Of a stretch of DNA of 64,000 nt, positions 31,690-41,479 are shown in pieces (the first letter of the stretch is position 1; each line of letters begins with the position of its first letter). The stretch spans positions 15,500,501-15,564,500 of the forward strand of contig JAUCBN010000038.1 of NCBI GenBank assembly GCA_035048815.1. The letters are read 5' to 3'. The DNA is from Abelmoschus esculentus. Lineage: Eukaryota > Streptophyta > Magnoliopsida > Malvales > Malvaceae. Below the pieces are notes generated by a model. It did no database searches. It worked only from the letters and a program-made list of their open reading frames with translations, and had not been told where the DNA came from. The translations under genes and the position numbers were made by a program.

Positions 31690-32509
31690 TATTGGTTTTC
31701 AAATCCGGGTATTTGGGTACCTGAATTTTTGGATATTCAAAATTTTGGCCTGTGTTTGACCCGAATTTTTCGGGTATCCGGTACTTCGGGTACACGATTA
31801 TTTATTTATTTATTATAAATATTAAATTAAATTTAAAAAATATATATATAAATATAAAAATTTAAATTATATAATCCAACATCAAAATATAAAATTTTAA
31901 TACACTAGTTACGTAATCTAAACATAAATTTTAAGACCTAAACTACATATTCTAATCCGAAAGAAAACATAACGTCTAAAGTAAGTTTTTTTAAAAATAT
32001 TTTTTAAATATTTTTAATTAGTTTATTTATTTTAATATATAAAAATTAATGATTTAAATAGTACATAATCTTGAGTTGATTTTCGTACTGGTCAATGCAC
32101 ATACAAAAATAGTTCATATCTAAACGAGTAAAGTTCAAAATTTGTCAACTTGAAAAACTAAATTTATAATTTACAATGAATCATAATTTTATTTTTCTGA
32201 ATGAGTCCCTAGTTCTTTTTTTAAAAGTAAAGTTTATGAGATCGAAATTTAAAAATTAGATTGTTTGATATGAAAATATAATGAATATAAATATATTTTA
32301 TTTAAATAATAATAATATTTAAAATAAATAAATAAAAAATAAAATTAGGTACCCGAAAATTTATAATTTTGTGACTCGAGTCCTACCCGAAAAATGACGG
32401 ACCGGATATTTGATCCAGAATTTTTTTTTGAATAAATATCCGATTTTTTATGTTTAAATAATCAAATCAAATCGAATTATTCAAATCAAATATTTTTGAA
32501 TACCCCCTA
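31690..32509. mobile_element. hAT-like non-autonomous element, 820 bp
   Basis: 8-bp direct repeats CATATAAC (31,682-31,689) and CAAATAAC (32,510-32,517), one mismatch. Ends TATTGGTTTTCAAA on the left and, reading inward from the right, TAGGGGGTATTCAAA. Both subterminal regions carry xGGGTAyyCGAA-type words (tccgggtatttgggtac; aggtacccgaaaa) in inverted orientation. It has no coding capacity. It lies about 470 bp upstream of the Aha1-like start codon, so it may contribute to that promoter. Confidence 0.75.
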
Positions 32510-32517
32510 CAAATAAC

Positions 32518-32978
32518 ATACATACAATAATTTGGATCATTTAAAGATAACAATATTCTCTCATCTGCCAAAAGCATGTATAAATTTATTTTAAATATAT
32601 TTTTTTAAAAATATATCGTATCTTATTATTACATTCAATATTCGATAAATATTACCCATTCATTATTTAAATATACTATATATTTTTATCTAATTCTAAC
32701 TTTTTGCTTCTTCACCCACGTGGTAGGTAATAAAAAATATACTATAAATACAAATTGCAATGAAACAAAGGTCAAAATCAAAGGAAGACTCTAGGTTTTT
32801 GCTTAAAAACCCCAAATAACATTGGAGGAAGCTTCCGGAAATCAAATTTGATTTAAACAATAATTGATTAATAAATCTTCTCCGTTCTCTGATTCTCAAC
32901 CAGAGTAATCATCGATCAAATCTTCAATAAAATCCAGAATCTAGGTTGATTCGATCAATTCAGTCAGCTTAAAAAGAG
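32518..32978 (+). promoter_or_regulatory. Promoter and 5' untranslated region of the Aha1-like gene
   Basis: Region between the hAT-like element and the ATG. AT-rich up to about 32,740, with TATAAATAC at 32,743-32,751 as a TATA candidate. It then becomes a more mixed leader (aaaccccaaataacattggagg...). The assignment rests on position and the TATA-like word; the transcription start is not known. No heat-shock element search was possible. Confidence 0.45.
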
Positions 32979-35900
32979 ATGGAGAATGGAGGAGCGGAGA
33001 AGGGAAATGGGCAGCCAGCTGCAGCTGCGTCGTACACTTATTGGGTGCGGGAAACGACGGCGGACGCCGCTCCCCTCCCTCTTCCCAAGAAACTCACAAC
33101 TAAAGACTTGCTTTCGAACCAATCTGATTCCCCAACCCTTGGTTCTCCTTGGAATAAGGTATTTATTTCCCTTTCTTCGATTCGTTTTATATTTTCTTAG
33201 TTTTTAATTTGTGTTCCTATGTTTATACATGATTTGATCTAATCGAATAAGTCTTAGCTCGGTTGTTATGTTGCTTTTGTAATATCTGTAGAATGTGGGA
33301 TCGACTGGACAATAGCTTCCGATTTAGGGTTTTGGGGGGATTCTGAGTAGTTTAGGCATCGTAATCAATGGTTTGATACACTTGCAAAAAATCTCAGCAA
33401 TCAATTAAGAGTAAATAGCAGTAGAGAAATAAAAGAGTTGAGAGAGTTGAGAGGAAGAATGGAGATTGTATTTCAGAGAGAAGAAATCAGAGAGAAGCTC
33501 AACACAATACCAAAAGCATGCCTAACGGCTCCAAAATAATCCCTTCTTATCCTAAAAGGAACGGCAGTGTTTCCGACTAGCCACTCATAAAAAGACAAAA
33601 TAGACTAACCATCCCAAAACGACAATGTTTAATTAAAAATTAAAAGGATTGATAACAATACTCCCTGCTTTTGAAGACATCCTTGTCCTCAAGGATGAAA
33701 ATGAGGATACTCCTGTTGTAATTTATAAAAACTCTCCCAAGTGGCATCTTCAGGAAAACTATTAGTCCACTCCACCAAGACCTCTGTAACCGCTCGATTC
33801 TCTTTCTTAATCATCCTCTTGTCCAGAATTTTTAAGGGTTCTTTCAACAAAGTATCATCTTCACCCACCATAGGCAATTGGGACTGATGAGGGGCTGATC
33901 CAATATGTCTTTTTAGTTGAGACACATGGAAAATAGGATGAACTTTGGATCCCGCTGGCAGCTGTAATTTGTATGTCACCTTCCCAATTTTCTCCAAGAT
34001 TTGATAGGGACCAAACCATTTGGGAGCAAGCTTTTGGTTTCTCCTTGAATGAATTGTTTGTTGTCTATAGGGCTGAAGCTTTAAGTACACCCAGTCCAAG
34101 GCTGCAAACTCCCTATCCGATCTTTTTTTATCTGCCTGCTTCTTCATTCGTTCCACTGCTCTCTTGAGATAAAATTAGAGTACCTTCACTGTAGCTTCTC
34201 GAGCCTGCAGGCTTCTGTCCACAGTGGCCATAAGTGATTCTCCTGCTAAGTATGGTAGATGTACAACTGGTGGTTGCCCATATAATGCTTCATATGGAGT
34301 GGTCCTAATGGCTGAGTGATACGACGTGTTGTACCACCACTCAGCAAGTGATAACCACCTTAGGTAAGTCTCCAAGCACCTGTTCACAATTTCTGTTTGA
34401 CCATCCGTTTCAGGATGGTAGGCTGTGGAGGGTGTGATTGTGACTCCCAACTTAGTGAACAATCCTTCCAGAAATGACTCATGAAAATTTTATCGTTATC
34501 ACACACAATAGAATTGGGCAACCCGTGAAGCTTGAAGATATTGTCTATAAAAACTTGAGCTACACTCAAGGTCGTAAACGGGTGGGAGAGAGCTATGAAA
34601 CGAGCATATTTGGTGAGTCGATCAACCACTACAAAAATGGTGTCCTTGGATCTAAAAATAAGTAATCCTTCGACAAAATCCATGCTGATAGATGACCAAA
34701 CCTTGTTAGCTATGGGCAAGGGTTGCAACGGACCACCTTTAAGATGATTATCATATTTATTTTGTTGACAAATAGTACATTTATTTTGTTGACAAACAGT
34801 ACATTCCTTTACCTGCCTTCTCATTGTCTTTTTGAGTCCTTTCCAATATAAACAAGAAGCCAATCTTTTGCTAGTCACCTCAGCTCCAGAATGCCCTCCA
34901 AAGCCACTGTTATGAAACATCTCTACTAATTCCTTCTTAAGACCATCATCCTTGCCCACCACCAATTTTCCCTTTCTCTTCAAGATAGTTCCATCCCAAC
35001 TATATTTTGAGTGTGAAGCAGGATTACTTTTTATTTCTTTAATGAGTTTCTAACTTTTCTCCTCATTCACCCAACCTTGTTTAATTTTGTCAACCCAATC
35101 TGTGCTTAAACTACTAATGGCCAGTACCTGTCCAGAATTAAATTGAGGATTTCTGGACAGTGTATCAGCTACAGTATTATGCACCCCTTTTTTATAAACT
35201 ACCTCATAATCATAGCCAAGCATTTTAGCCACCCATCTTTGCTGAGCCAGAGTTGTTGCTTGGTTACCCGAGAGGAATCTTAAACTTTGGTGGTTTGTTT
35301 TAATGATGAAGTGCCTTCCAGATAAGTAGGAGGACCATTTCTTGACAGCCAAGAGAACAACAAGCATTTCTTTTTCGTAAATGGCCTAATGTCTAGAGCC
35401 TAATCCTTTAGAAAATATGCTAAGGGTCTTCCATTTTGCATGAGCACAGCTCCCACTCCACAAGCTGAAGCATCTGTCTCAATAATAAAAGTTTGAGCAA
35501 AATCTGGTAAAGCTAAGACAGGTGCCGAGGACATTGCTGCCTTCAATCTTCGTATAGCTTCTTCTGCCTCCACACTCCATCCCCAACCATTTTTCTTGAG
35601 CAGCTCAGTAAGGGGTCGAGTTAGGATTCCATAGTTTCGAATAAAATCTTCTGTAGTACCTTGAGAGTCCCAAAAAGCCTCATAATTCTTTGATATTTGT
35701 GGGAGAGGGCCAATCCAGTACACATTTTACCTTTTCTGGATCCATGAAAATTTTTCCTTCAGAAATGATATAACCTAAATAGTCCATTTTGGTAGCTCCA
35801 AATGTACACTTACTGTGTTTGGCATACAGTTCATTCATCTTGAGTAAGTGTAATACCTCTTTCAAATGTCTCAAGTGCTCTTCCCAATTTTTTGAATAAA

Positions 35901-38900
35901 CCAGAATATCGTCAAAAAAAAAAAAAAACAGAACAGATTCTCTCAATAGCTCTTTAAATACTTGATTCATCAAGCCTTGAAACGTTGCAGGGACATTTGT
36001 AAGCCCAAGAGGCATGACAAGGAACTCATAGTGCCCCTCCTGAGTCCTAAATGCTGCCTTGGCAATGTCTTGACTCTTTCATTCGAATCTGATGATAGTC
36101 AGACCTTAAGTCGAGCTTAGAAAAAATTTTAGCAGCTCCCAATCATCCAAGAGTTCCTCAATTACTGGAATAGGGAACTTATCCTTGAGTGTGATGGCAT
36201 TTAATTGTTTGTAATCGATACAGAGCCTCCAAGTTCCATCTTTTTTTCTCACCATCACAATGGGAAAAGCAAATGGACTTACACTGTTCCTTATAACCCC
36301 TGCTGTCAACATGTCCCTAACAATCCTCTAAATTTCATCCTTTTGGACCGCAGGATACCTATATGGCCTGATCTTCACTACAACATTTTCATTTTGCAAA
36401 ACAATGCTGTGTTCGTGGCCTCGAATGGGTGGAAGGCCCTTAAGCTCCTGGAACACTACCTTAAACTCCTCCAGTAACTGTTGGAGCCTTTCTAAAGTGT
36501 GATGTTGTAATAGATGAACTTCTGTCTGGGCAGCAATAGCTAACAAGGACAACCCTGGAGTTACTGTTGAGTTTTGCATCAACCTTGAAACATTACTTCC
36601 CTCCAAAATTTGAGTAGGTCCTGAAACAACATCATTCAATCTCACTTCATGTCCTGTACCCATGAATACCATGAAGAGATTGGAGAAATTTCACTGAATA
36701 GACCCAAGAGTAGCCAACCATTGAATTCCAAGAACTAAATCACAGCCTTTTAATGGTAGAATTAGAAAATCTGAGCAGAAAGACTCGCCCTGAGAACTCC
36801 AGTTAACATCCTTGCATAAACCATGTGTGTATAATGACCCACCATCAGCAATTGTCACCTTCAATTGATGCTTATGGTCGATAGACAACCCACTAGCCTT
36901 GACTGCTGAAACACTGATGAAATTGTGTGTACTAACTGTGTCAGTTAATGCCACCCACATCCTCTTCCCCAGAAAAACTTCAATCCTCATGGTCTCGCAC
37001 CCAGTAGATCCAAACATTGCTTGGAGAGGCAGAACAGGAATCTCAGTGATAGCACCCTCAACTGGTTTAGGGTCTAATTTCTCCTCACAATCAAGAAATT
37101 CTTCTTGCTCCACCTCTGCTTCATTGTCATCCATCAATAGTTGATATAATTGTGAACGTGTACACTTATGACCCGGTACAAACTTGGCAGGACACCAAAA
37201 ACAAAGGCCTTTACGATGTCTATCTTCCATTTCAACAGGAGTTAATCGACCAAGACCATTCCCAGTAGCAGGGATGCCTCTTTTAGGAGGTGGACCAAGA
37301 ATGCCACTAGAAGAATTTCCCTTAAGAGGTAAGAGAGGTGTATTCGACCCAGCAGAGCTTTTGTATGTAGTCGCAGACCCAACTTTACTAACAACCGAGG
37401 GAGAAGCAGGAAGGAAAGGAAGATGTTGGAATTGGGGTCTCATAGAGGAAGGCTTTGTACGATTCCCAGCAACAGTTATTTGCTCAAAATGTAGAGCTAG
37501 TCGGAAAGCATCTAATAAGTCCTTGGGTTGGAAAACCCGTATATACTGGCCTATCTCCCATTTTAAATTTTTTATAAAAATACTGATAGCATAATCATTC
37601 GAGAGGTGCATTTGGTTGAGAAGACTTACGAATTCGGCATAGTATTGGTCCACAGAGGCTGATTGTTTCAAAGTCACCAACTCCCCCATAGGATCTTCCA
37701 AACGTTCAGGAAGGAAACGATCCTTCAACGACTTGAAGTAAAGGTCCCATGGCAGATTCTACAAGCCCCCATGTTTCCGAACCAAAAAATGGTGCCATTG
37801 AAGAGCTTTGTTTTCAAGATTCAGCATCACCACTTTCACCTTGGCAGAATCCGGAACTTGTTCAGCAGCAAAAAAATGTTCCAGTTTCGCCGACCAATCT
37901 CGAAAATTATCACCATCAAATGTTGGGCATTGAAACTTATAGGATTGAGGATTAGTTTCGCCCCAAATGATGACCTCATCATTCTTCTCAGTCGAATCCA
38001 TAGCAGGATCCGGAGCCCCAGGATTCACCGCCAAGCTTGTCGAAGGTAACTCCCCTTGAACACTCTTCGAAGGAAGAGAAATACTCACCAATTTCTCCAA
38101 CAAAGCCTTCAATTCCCGTACCTCAGTGCGAACCCCATGAAGTTCAACACGAATTTCCTGAGTTTTCGAAGCTAGGGTTTGCTCGATTTTGTCCTCCAAG
38201 CGTTTTTCCAGATCTTTAAACTCGGTCTGCATACGAGAAGATTCTTGTTGATCTCGCATCTGAACACCGTCCACCATTGCCAAAGATCGAGGATCTGATA
38301 CCCTTGATACACTTGCAAAAAATCTCAGCAACCAATTAAGAGTAAATAGCAGTAGAGAAATAAGATAGTTGAGAGGAAGAATGAAGATTGTATTCCAGAG
38401 AGAAGAAATCAGAGAAGCTCAACACAATACCAAAAGCATGCCTAACGGCTCCAAAACAACCCCTTCTTATCGTAAAAGAAACGGCAGCGTTTCCAGCTAG
38501 CCACTCATAAAAAGACAAAATAGACTAACCATCCCAAAACGACAGTGTTTTAATTAAAAACTAAAAGGATTGATAACATGATTTTATTAATGGGTATTTT
38601 CAAAATTCCTACAATTTGAAAACTTCTGTAAATATTTGCTCCTTGTTACTCGCAGGCTGGAACTTGGGAGGAGAAAAACCTTAACAACTGGGCTACGCAA
38701 AGATTAAAGGTTTTTATGCAAAACTCTGATTTATTTAAATATGAAATGTGTGTCTGTATGTGCATATTTAAAGCTTCAAACATACCGACAACCCAATTTT
38801 ATTTTCCAGGAATTGCTTAAATCTGTGGGCACTTTGGACTTATCTCGTGGAAAGGCCGAAATTTCTGATGTAACCAAGTGTGTTGGTGATGTCAGTTTTT

Positions 38901-40211
38901 AAACTTTCCTTTTTCCTTGGGGTCTTATAATCTATTTGACACATCTGTGGCTGTGCATATTAATCTTATTTCCTGGTGAATATTACCTATTGTGCAGGCT
39001 TTTTTGGTGACTGTACGAAACAAGAAGCGAGTAGGTTATACATACGAGTTGACATTAAAAATCAAGGGTAAGTTAGTTCTAAATGTGGTGTTAACCTTTA
39101 CTTCCTAAGCTTATTTATCGTTTTGCTGATCAAATTGGGATTGAATCAATATCAGGCGAGTGGCATATACAAGAGGAGAAAAAAACTGTTAAGGGCCATA
39201 TTGATATCCCAGAATTCTCATTTGGCGAGATCGATGACTTGCAGGTACAATTGAGCTGAGTGTGTTAGTGACATCTATTTGATGTAAAAGAGGTACTAGG
39301 ATAAACTTGTTTAATATATATAGGTATAAATTCTATGACATGTTATGATGCATGGGCCTAAGGTATAATTTTGATGATTTCCGGTGCTAGGATGATGATC
39401 TTGATTGAAGAAAAGTAGAACACAGTTTAAACCCCAACAATCAACATAACATAAACAAATAACATGAACAGTAAATAAATATTAGAATTTGTCTGAATGA
39501 TATAACTTTATATAATATATCACTGTTATGGAATAAAATTAAGGGTTAGTATTTATTTTGATATTTGAACTTGATTTCAAGGTTCAATTTGGTACCTCTG
39601 AACTTTTTTTGTCCAATTAGGTATTCAAACTTAAATTTTGATATATAAGTTACCCAAAATATAACTCCATCAAATGTTTTATGGGTTAAGGTTCAAATTG
39701 ATACATAAACTTTGTCTTCTTGGTTCAAAATTGGTTAAAAAAACCCGTAAGTTTCAATTTGAACCAATAAGTCCAGTTCATGTACCAATTTGAACCTTAA
39801 GCCTTTAAAGTTACCCAATTGAACCTTGAAAATCAAGTTCAAGTACCAAAATGTATTTTTATCCCACAAATAACTAGAACAGAATACGAATATATGATTT
39901 TTAGATCTAGGTGAAGGAAACCTTAGTGGAGAAATTATTTTCCATATTGCATCTCATAGTTAGGTGTGAGGCGTTTATAATATATCGACTTTTAGAACCA
40001 TATTGAGAGTTCGGAAAAGATGACTGAAACCTACTAAAATGTCCTTTATGCATTTCTTTTTGCATAACCATAGCTGGAAGTGAAGCTCAGCGAAGAGAAG
40101 GATTTCGCGCAGCAAGACAAGCGTCAAATTATCCAGGACTTGAAGAAACTCTTTCTGCAGCCTGTCCGGGCGAAATTGCTTCAATTTGAGCAGGAACTCA
40201 AAGAGCGGTAG
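32979..40211 (+). CDS. Aha1 N-domain protein (Hsp90 ATPase activator-like), six exons
   Basis: Cytosolic co-chaperone relative that would bind Hsp90 and stimulate its ATPase. Exons: 32,979-33,158; 38,656-38,709; 38,810-38,890; 38,998-39,067; 39,156-39,244; 40,074-40,211. All introns have GT-AG ends, and the sum is 612 bp (203 aa). Residues 1-58 are a low-complexity leader; the Aha1_N domain starts at WNKAGTWEEKNLNNWA (split by intron 1) and runs to the end, with ELTLKIKGEWHI and IPEFSFGEIDDLQ. It lacks the C-terminal AHSA1 domain of full Aha1, as do short plant paralogues of the At5g58110 type. Intron 1 is 5.5 kb only because a chromovirus is inserted antisense; without it, it would be about 0.3 kb. 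Intron 5 contains a MITE. All splice signals are preserved, so the gene may still be expressed. Confidence 0.85.
33374..33657 (-). repeat. 3' LTR of the intronic chromovirus
   Basis: 284 bp, starting TGATACACTTGC and ending GATTGATAACA on the + strand. It is a direct repeat of 38,305-38,578. Relative to the other LTR it has a short duplication in 'gagttgagaga' and several substitutions. On its right (33,658-33,673) lies a purine tract on the - strand, AAAAGCAGGGAGTAT, acting as the polypurine tract. Confidence 0.92.
33689..36672 (-). pseudogene. pol: pol of the intronic chromovirus (RT, RNase H, integrase, chromodomain-like tail)
   Basis: Read on the - strand. RT: KKDGTWRLCIDYKQLNAIT, the MPLGLTNVPATFQ region, and FFDDILVYSKN with the catalytic Asp pair, next to an expanded T/A homopolymer (+ strand A15 at about 35,917-35,931). 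RNase H: DASACGVGAVL and NTVADTLSRNP. Integrase: GGHSGAEVTSKR, a zinc-finger CxxC that is tandemly duplicated (CTVCQQNKCTICQQNK), MDFVEGL, and AYHPETDGQTEIVNR with the catalytic Glu. The tail VEWTNSFPEDATWESFYKLQ resembles a chromodomain. Frames are broken at about 36,100, 35,390, 35,040, 34,470 and 34,170. It cannot encode a working polyprotein. Confidence 0.9.
36691..38331 (-). pseudogene. gag: gag-protease of the intronic chromovirus
   Basis: The N-terminal part (to about 37,760) is a coiled coil followed by FQCPTFDGDNFRDWSAKLEH, a typical capsid start. After a stop near 37,735 the frame continues with YYAEFVSLLNQMHLSND and the knuckle-like CFWCPAKFVPGHKC (about 37,170). The protease site reads DTVSTHNFIS where the family has D-S/T-G, so the glycine is lost and the protease is probably inactive. 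DLVLGIQWLATLG marks the protease end, with a stop near 36,690. Codon 1 is uncertain because the long frame begins close to the primer site. Confidence 0.85.
38293..38304 (-). other. Primer binding site of the intronic chromovirus
   Basis: On the - strand, immediately after the 5' LTR, the sequence reads AGGGTATCAGAT, close to the TGGTATCAGAGC complement of initiator tRNA-Met used by many plant LTR elements. The first T is changed to G. Confidence 0.7.
38305..38578 (-). repeat. 5' LTR of the intronic chromovirus
   Basis: 274 bp, starting TGATACACTTGC and ending GATTGATAACA on the + strand. Pairs with 33,374-33,657. The host intron resumes at 38,579 and reaches the splice acceptor at 38,654-38,655, only 77 bp away. 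Confidence 0.92.
39543..39865. mobile_element. MITE in intron 5 of the Aha1-like gene
   Basis: 323 bp with long imperfect inverted ends: left ...TTGAACTTGATTTCAAGGTTCAATTTGG, right reading inward ...CTTGAACTTGATTTTCAAGGTTCAATTGGG, both starting GGGTTA/GGGATA. Shorter inverted words fill the centre (ggttcaaattgatac / gtaccaatttgaacc). No convincing target duplication is visible, so the superfamily is undecided. Confidence 0.7.
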
Positions 40212-41479
40212 CCAGGGTTCGTCTTTCATTTACCTTAAAGTCTGGTTTTTGATGAAATTTATTATTAGACTGTTACTTATTCTATCATCTGCTGTTAGCC
40301 ACTGCTTTTAATGGGATTTTAAGGAGGCAAATGTACTCCTAAATCCTAATGTTGAGATAATGTCTGCAATTGTACCACTTTTAATTGAATCTTCCACATT
40401 TATGTGTTATGTTTCCTTTGCATTCGATTTGATGTGATTCGACTTTTAACATCCATTAGTGGGAAATTGTAGAGAATGGTCATTCATAGTTAGTTCTTAT
40501 TTATCATGGTAGACCAGATAAGAAAAAAAGAAGCTTAGATTTGGTACTTTACTCTTTATGTCATAAAAGCTCCATTGGAGGATTGAAAATATGATTTGTT
40601 TGATGTAAGTGATTTATTTTGATAAAAGGGGAGTGATTTGTTAAAATGTGATATATTTTTTTGCAAAATAAATATTTTATCATTATTTTTATAAATAATA
40701 CCAATAAAAGAGCAATTATGTTAACCGGTTAATTTTCCTAAAATCTTAAAAGTGCACAAAATAATTACTATCGATACAATCTAGATCGACAGTGAAATAA
40801 CTGATAACATCAAATCTAATTTATTTATTAAAAAAAGATAAATAACCTTAAAAACTATTATTTTTATCATTTTTAAATATAATATTATTAAAGTATCAAA
40901 AATGTGTAACTATGAGATATATATAATGGTTTCTCTACTCTAGAAGTTTGATTTTTATCGAATATATTTTATTAATAATTTACCTAGTAGCGAGAGTATT
41001 TGTCTATGAATATATTTTATCTTCGATTTGAGATTCTAATTTATAAATTGTATATTCTAACTATAATTTCAAAATTTTATTAATCCTTAAATTTAAGATT
41101 ATTATACTTAAAATTTAAACGATTTTTTAAATTTATTTAAATTTATTTAAATTTATCTCTTATCGTTCTAGGACTATTTCTACTGTCCTTTATGTTTGAT
41201 TTTTGGCTCACTCGGTGTGCATTTCCACATAAAATGAACACGCTTTGAGTGGAAAAAGACCAGACAAACCCATAGGTCCGAGGCCACTCTTTAGGGAACA
41301 ACACGCTTTTGAGTGGAAAATAAGGACTAAAACTGAGACTAAACTATTGCTTGACTTGGAAAAGATGGCGAGGTTCTTACACTCAATGAAATGCTTTAAT
41401 ATAGAAACTTATCACACATCGTAGTACGTATATGCTCCAACAGTAGCCTTCCTTTGTTTCTGAACTTGGTTGTGAAAGT
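40212..41479 (+). other. Aha1-like 3' flank and promoter region of the receptor-like protein gene
   Basis: No gene. The stretch at about 40,372-40,515 (acttttaattgaatcttccacattt...) recurs at 45,166-45,295 upstream of the second receptor copy, marking the left edge of a tandem duplication. A direct repeat of 'aacacgctttgagtggaaaa' type is at about 41,237 and 41,299. The distance from the shared block to the ATG is about 960 bp here but about 220 bp in the second copy. Confidence 0.6.

Larger units (their letters stand above)
33374..38578 (-). mobile_element. Chromovirus-type Ty3/gypsy element in intron 1 of the Aha1-like gene
   Basis: 5.2-kb LTR retrotransposon, antisense to the host gene. 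LTRs 33,374-33,657 and 38,305-38,578 are flanked by TGGTT (33,369-33,373) and TGATT (38,579-38,583), a 5-bp target duplication with one mismatch. Order on the - strand: gag with Cys/His knuckle, protease, RT, RNase H, integrase and a short chromodomain-like tail. The primer site is tRNA-iMet-like and a purine tract precedes the 3' LTR. The LTRs differ at about a dozen positions plus small indels, so it is older than Ogre copy A. Every domain carries at least one stop or frame change. Confidence 0.92.

Noticed and set aside
36205..37955. Plus-strand frames of up to 136 aa in the intronic chromovirus
   Set aside because: Shadows of gag and protease on the opposite strand.
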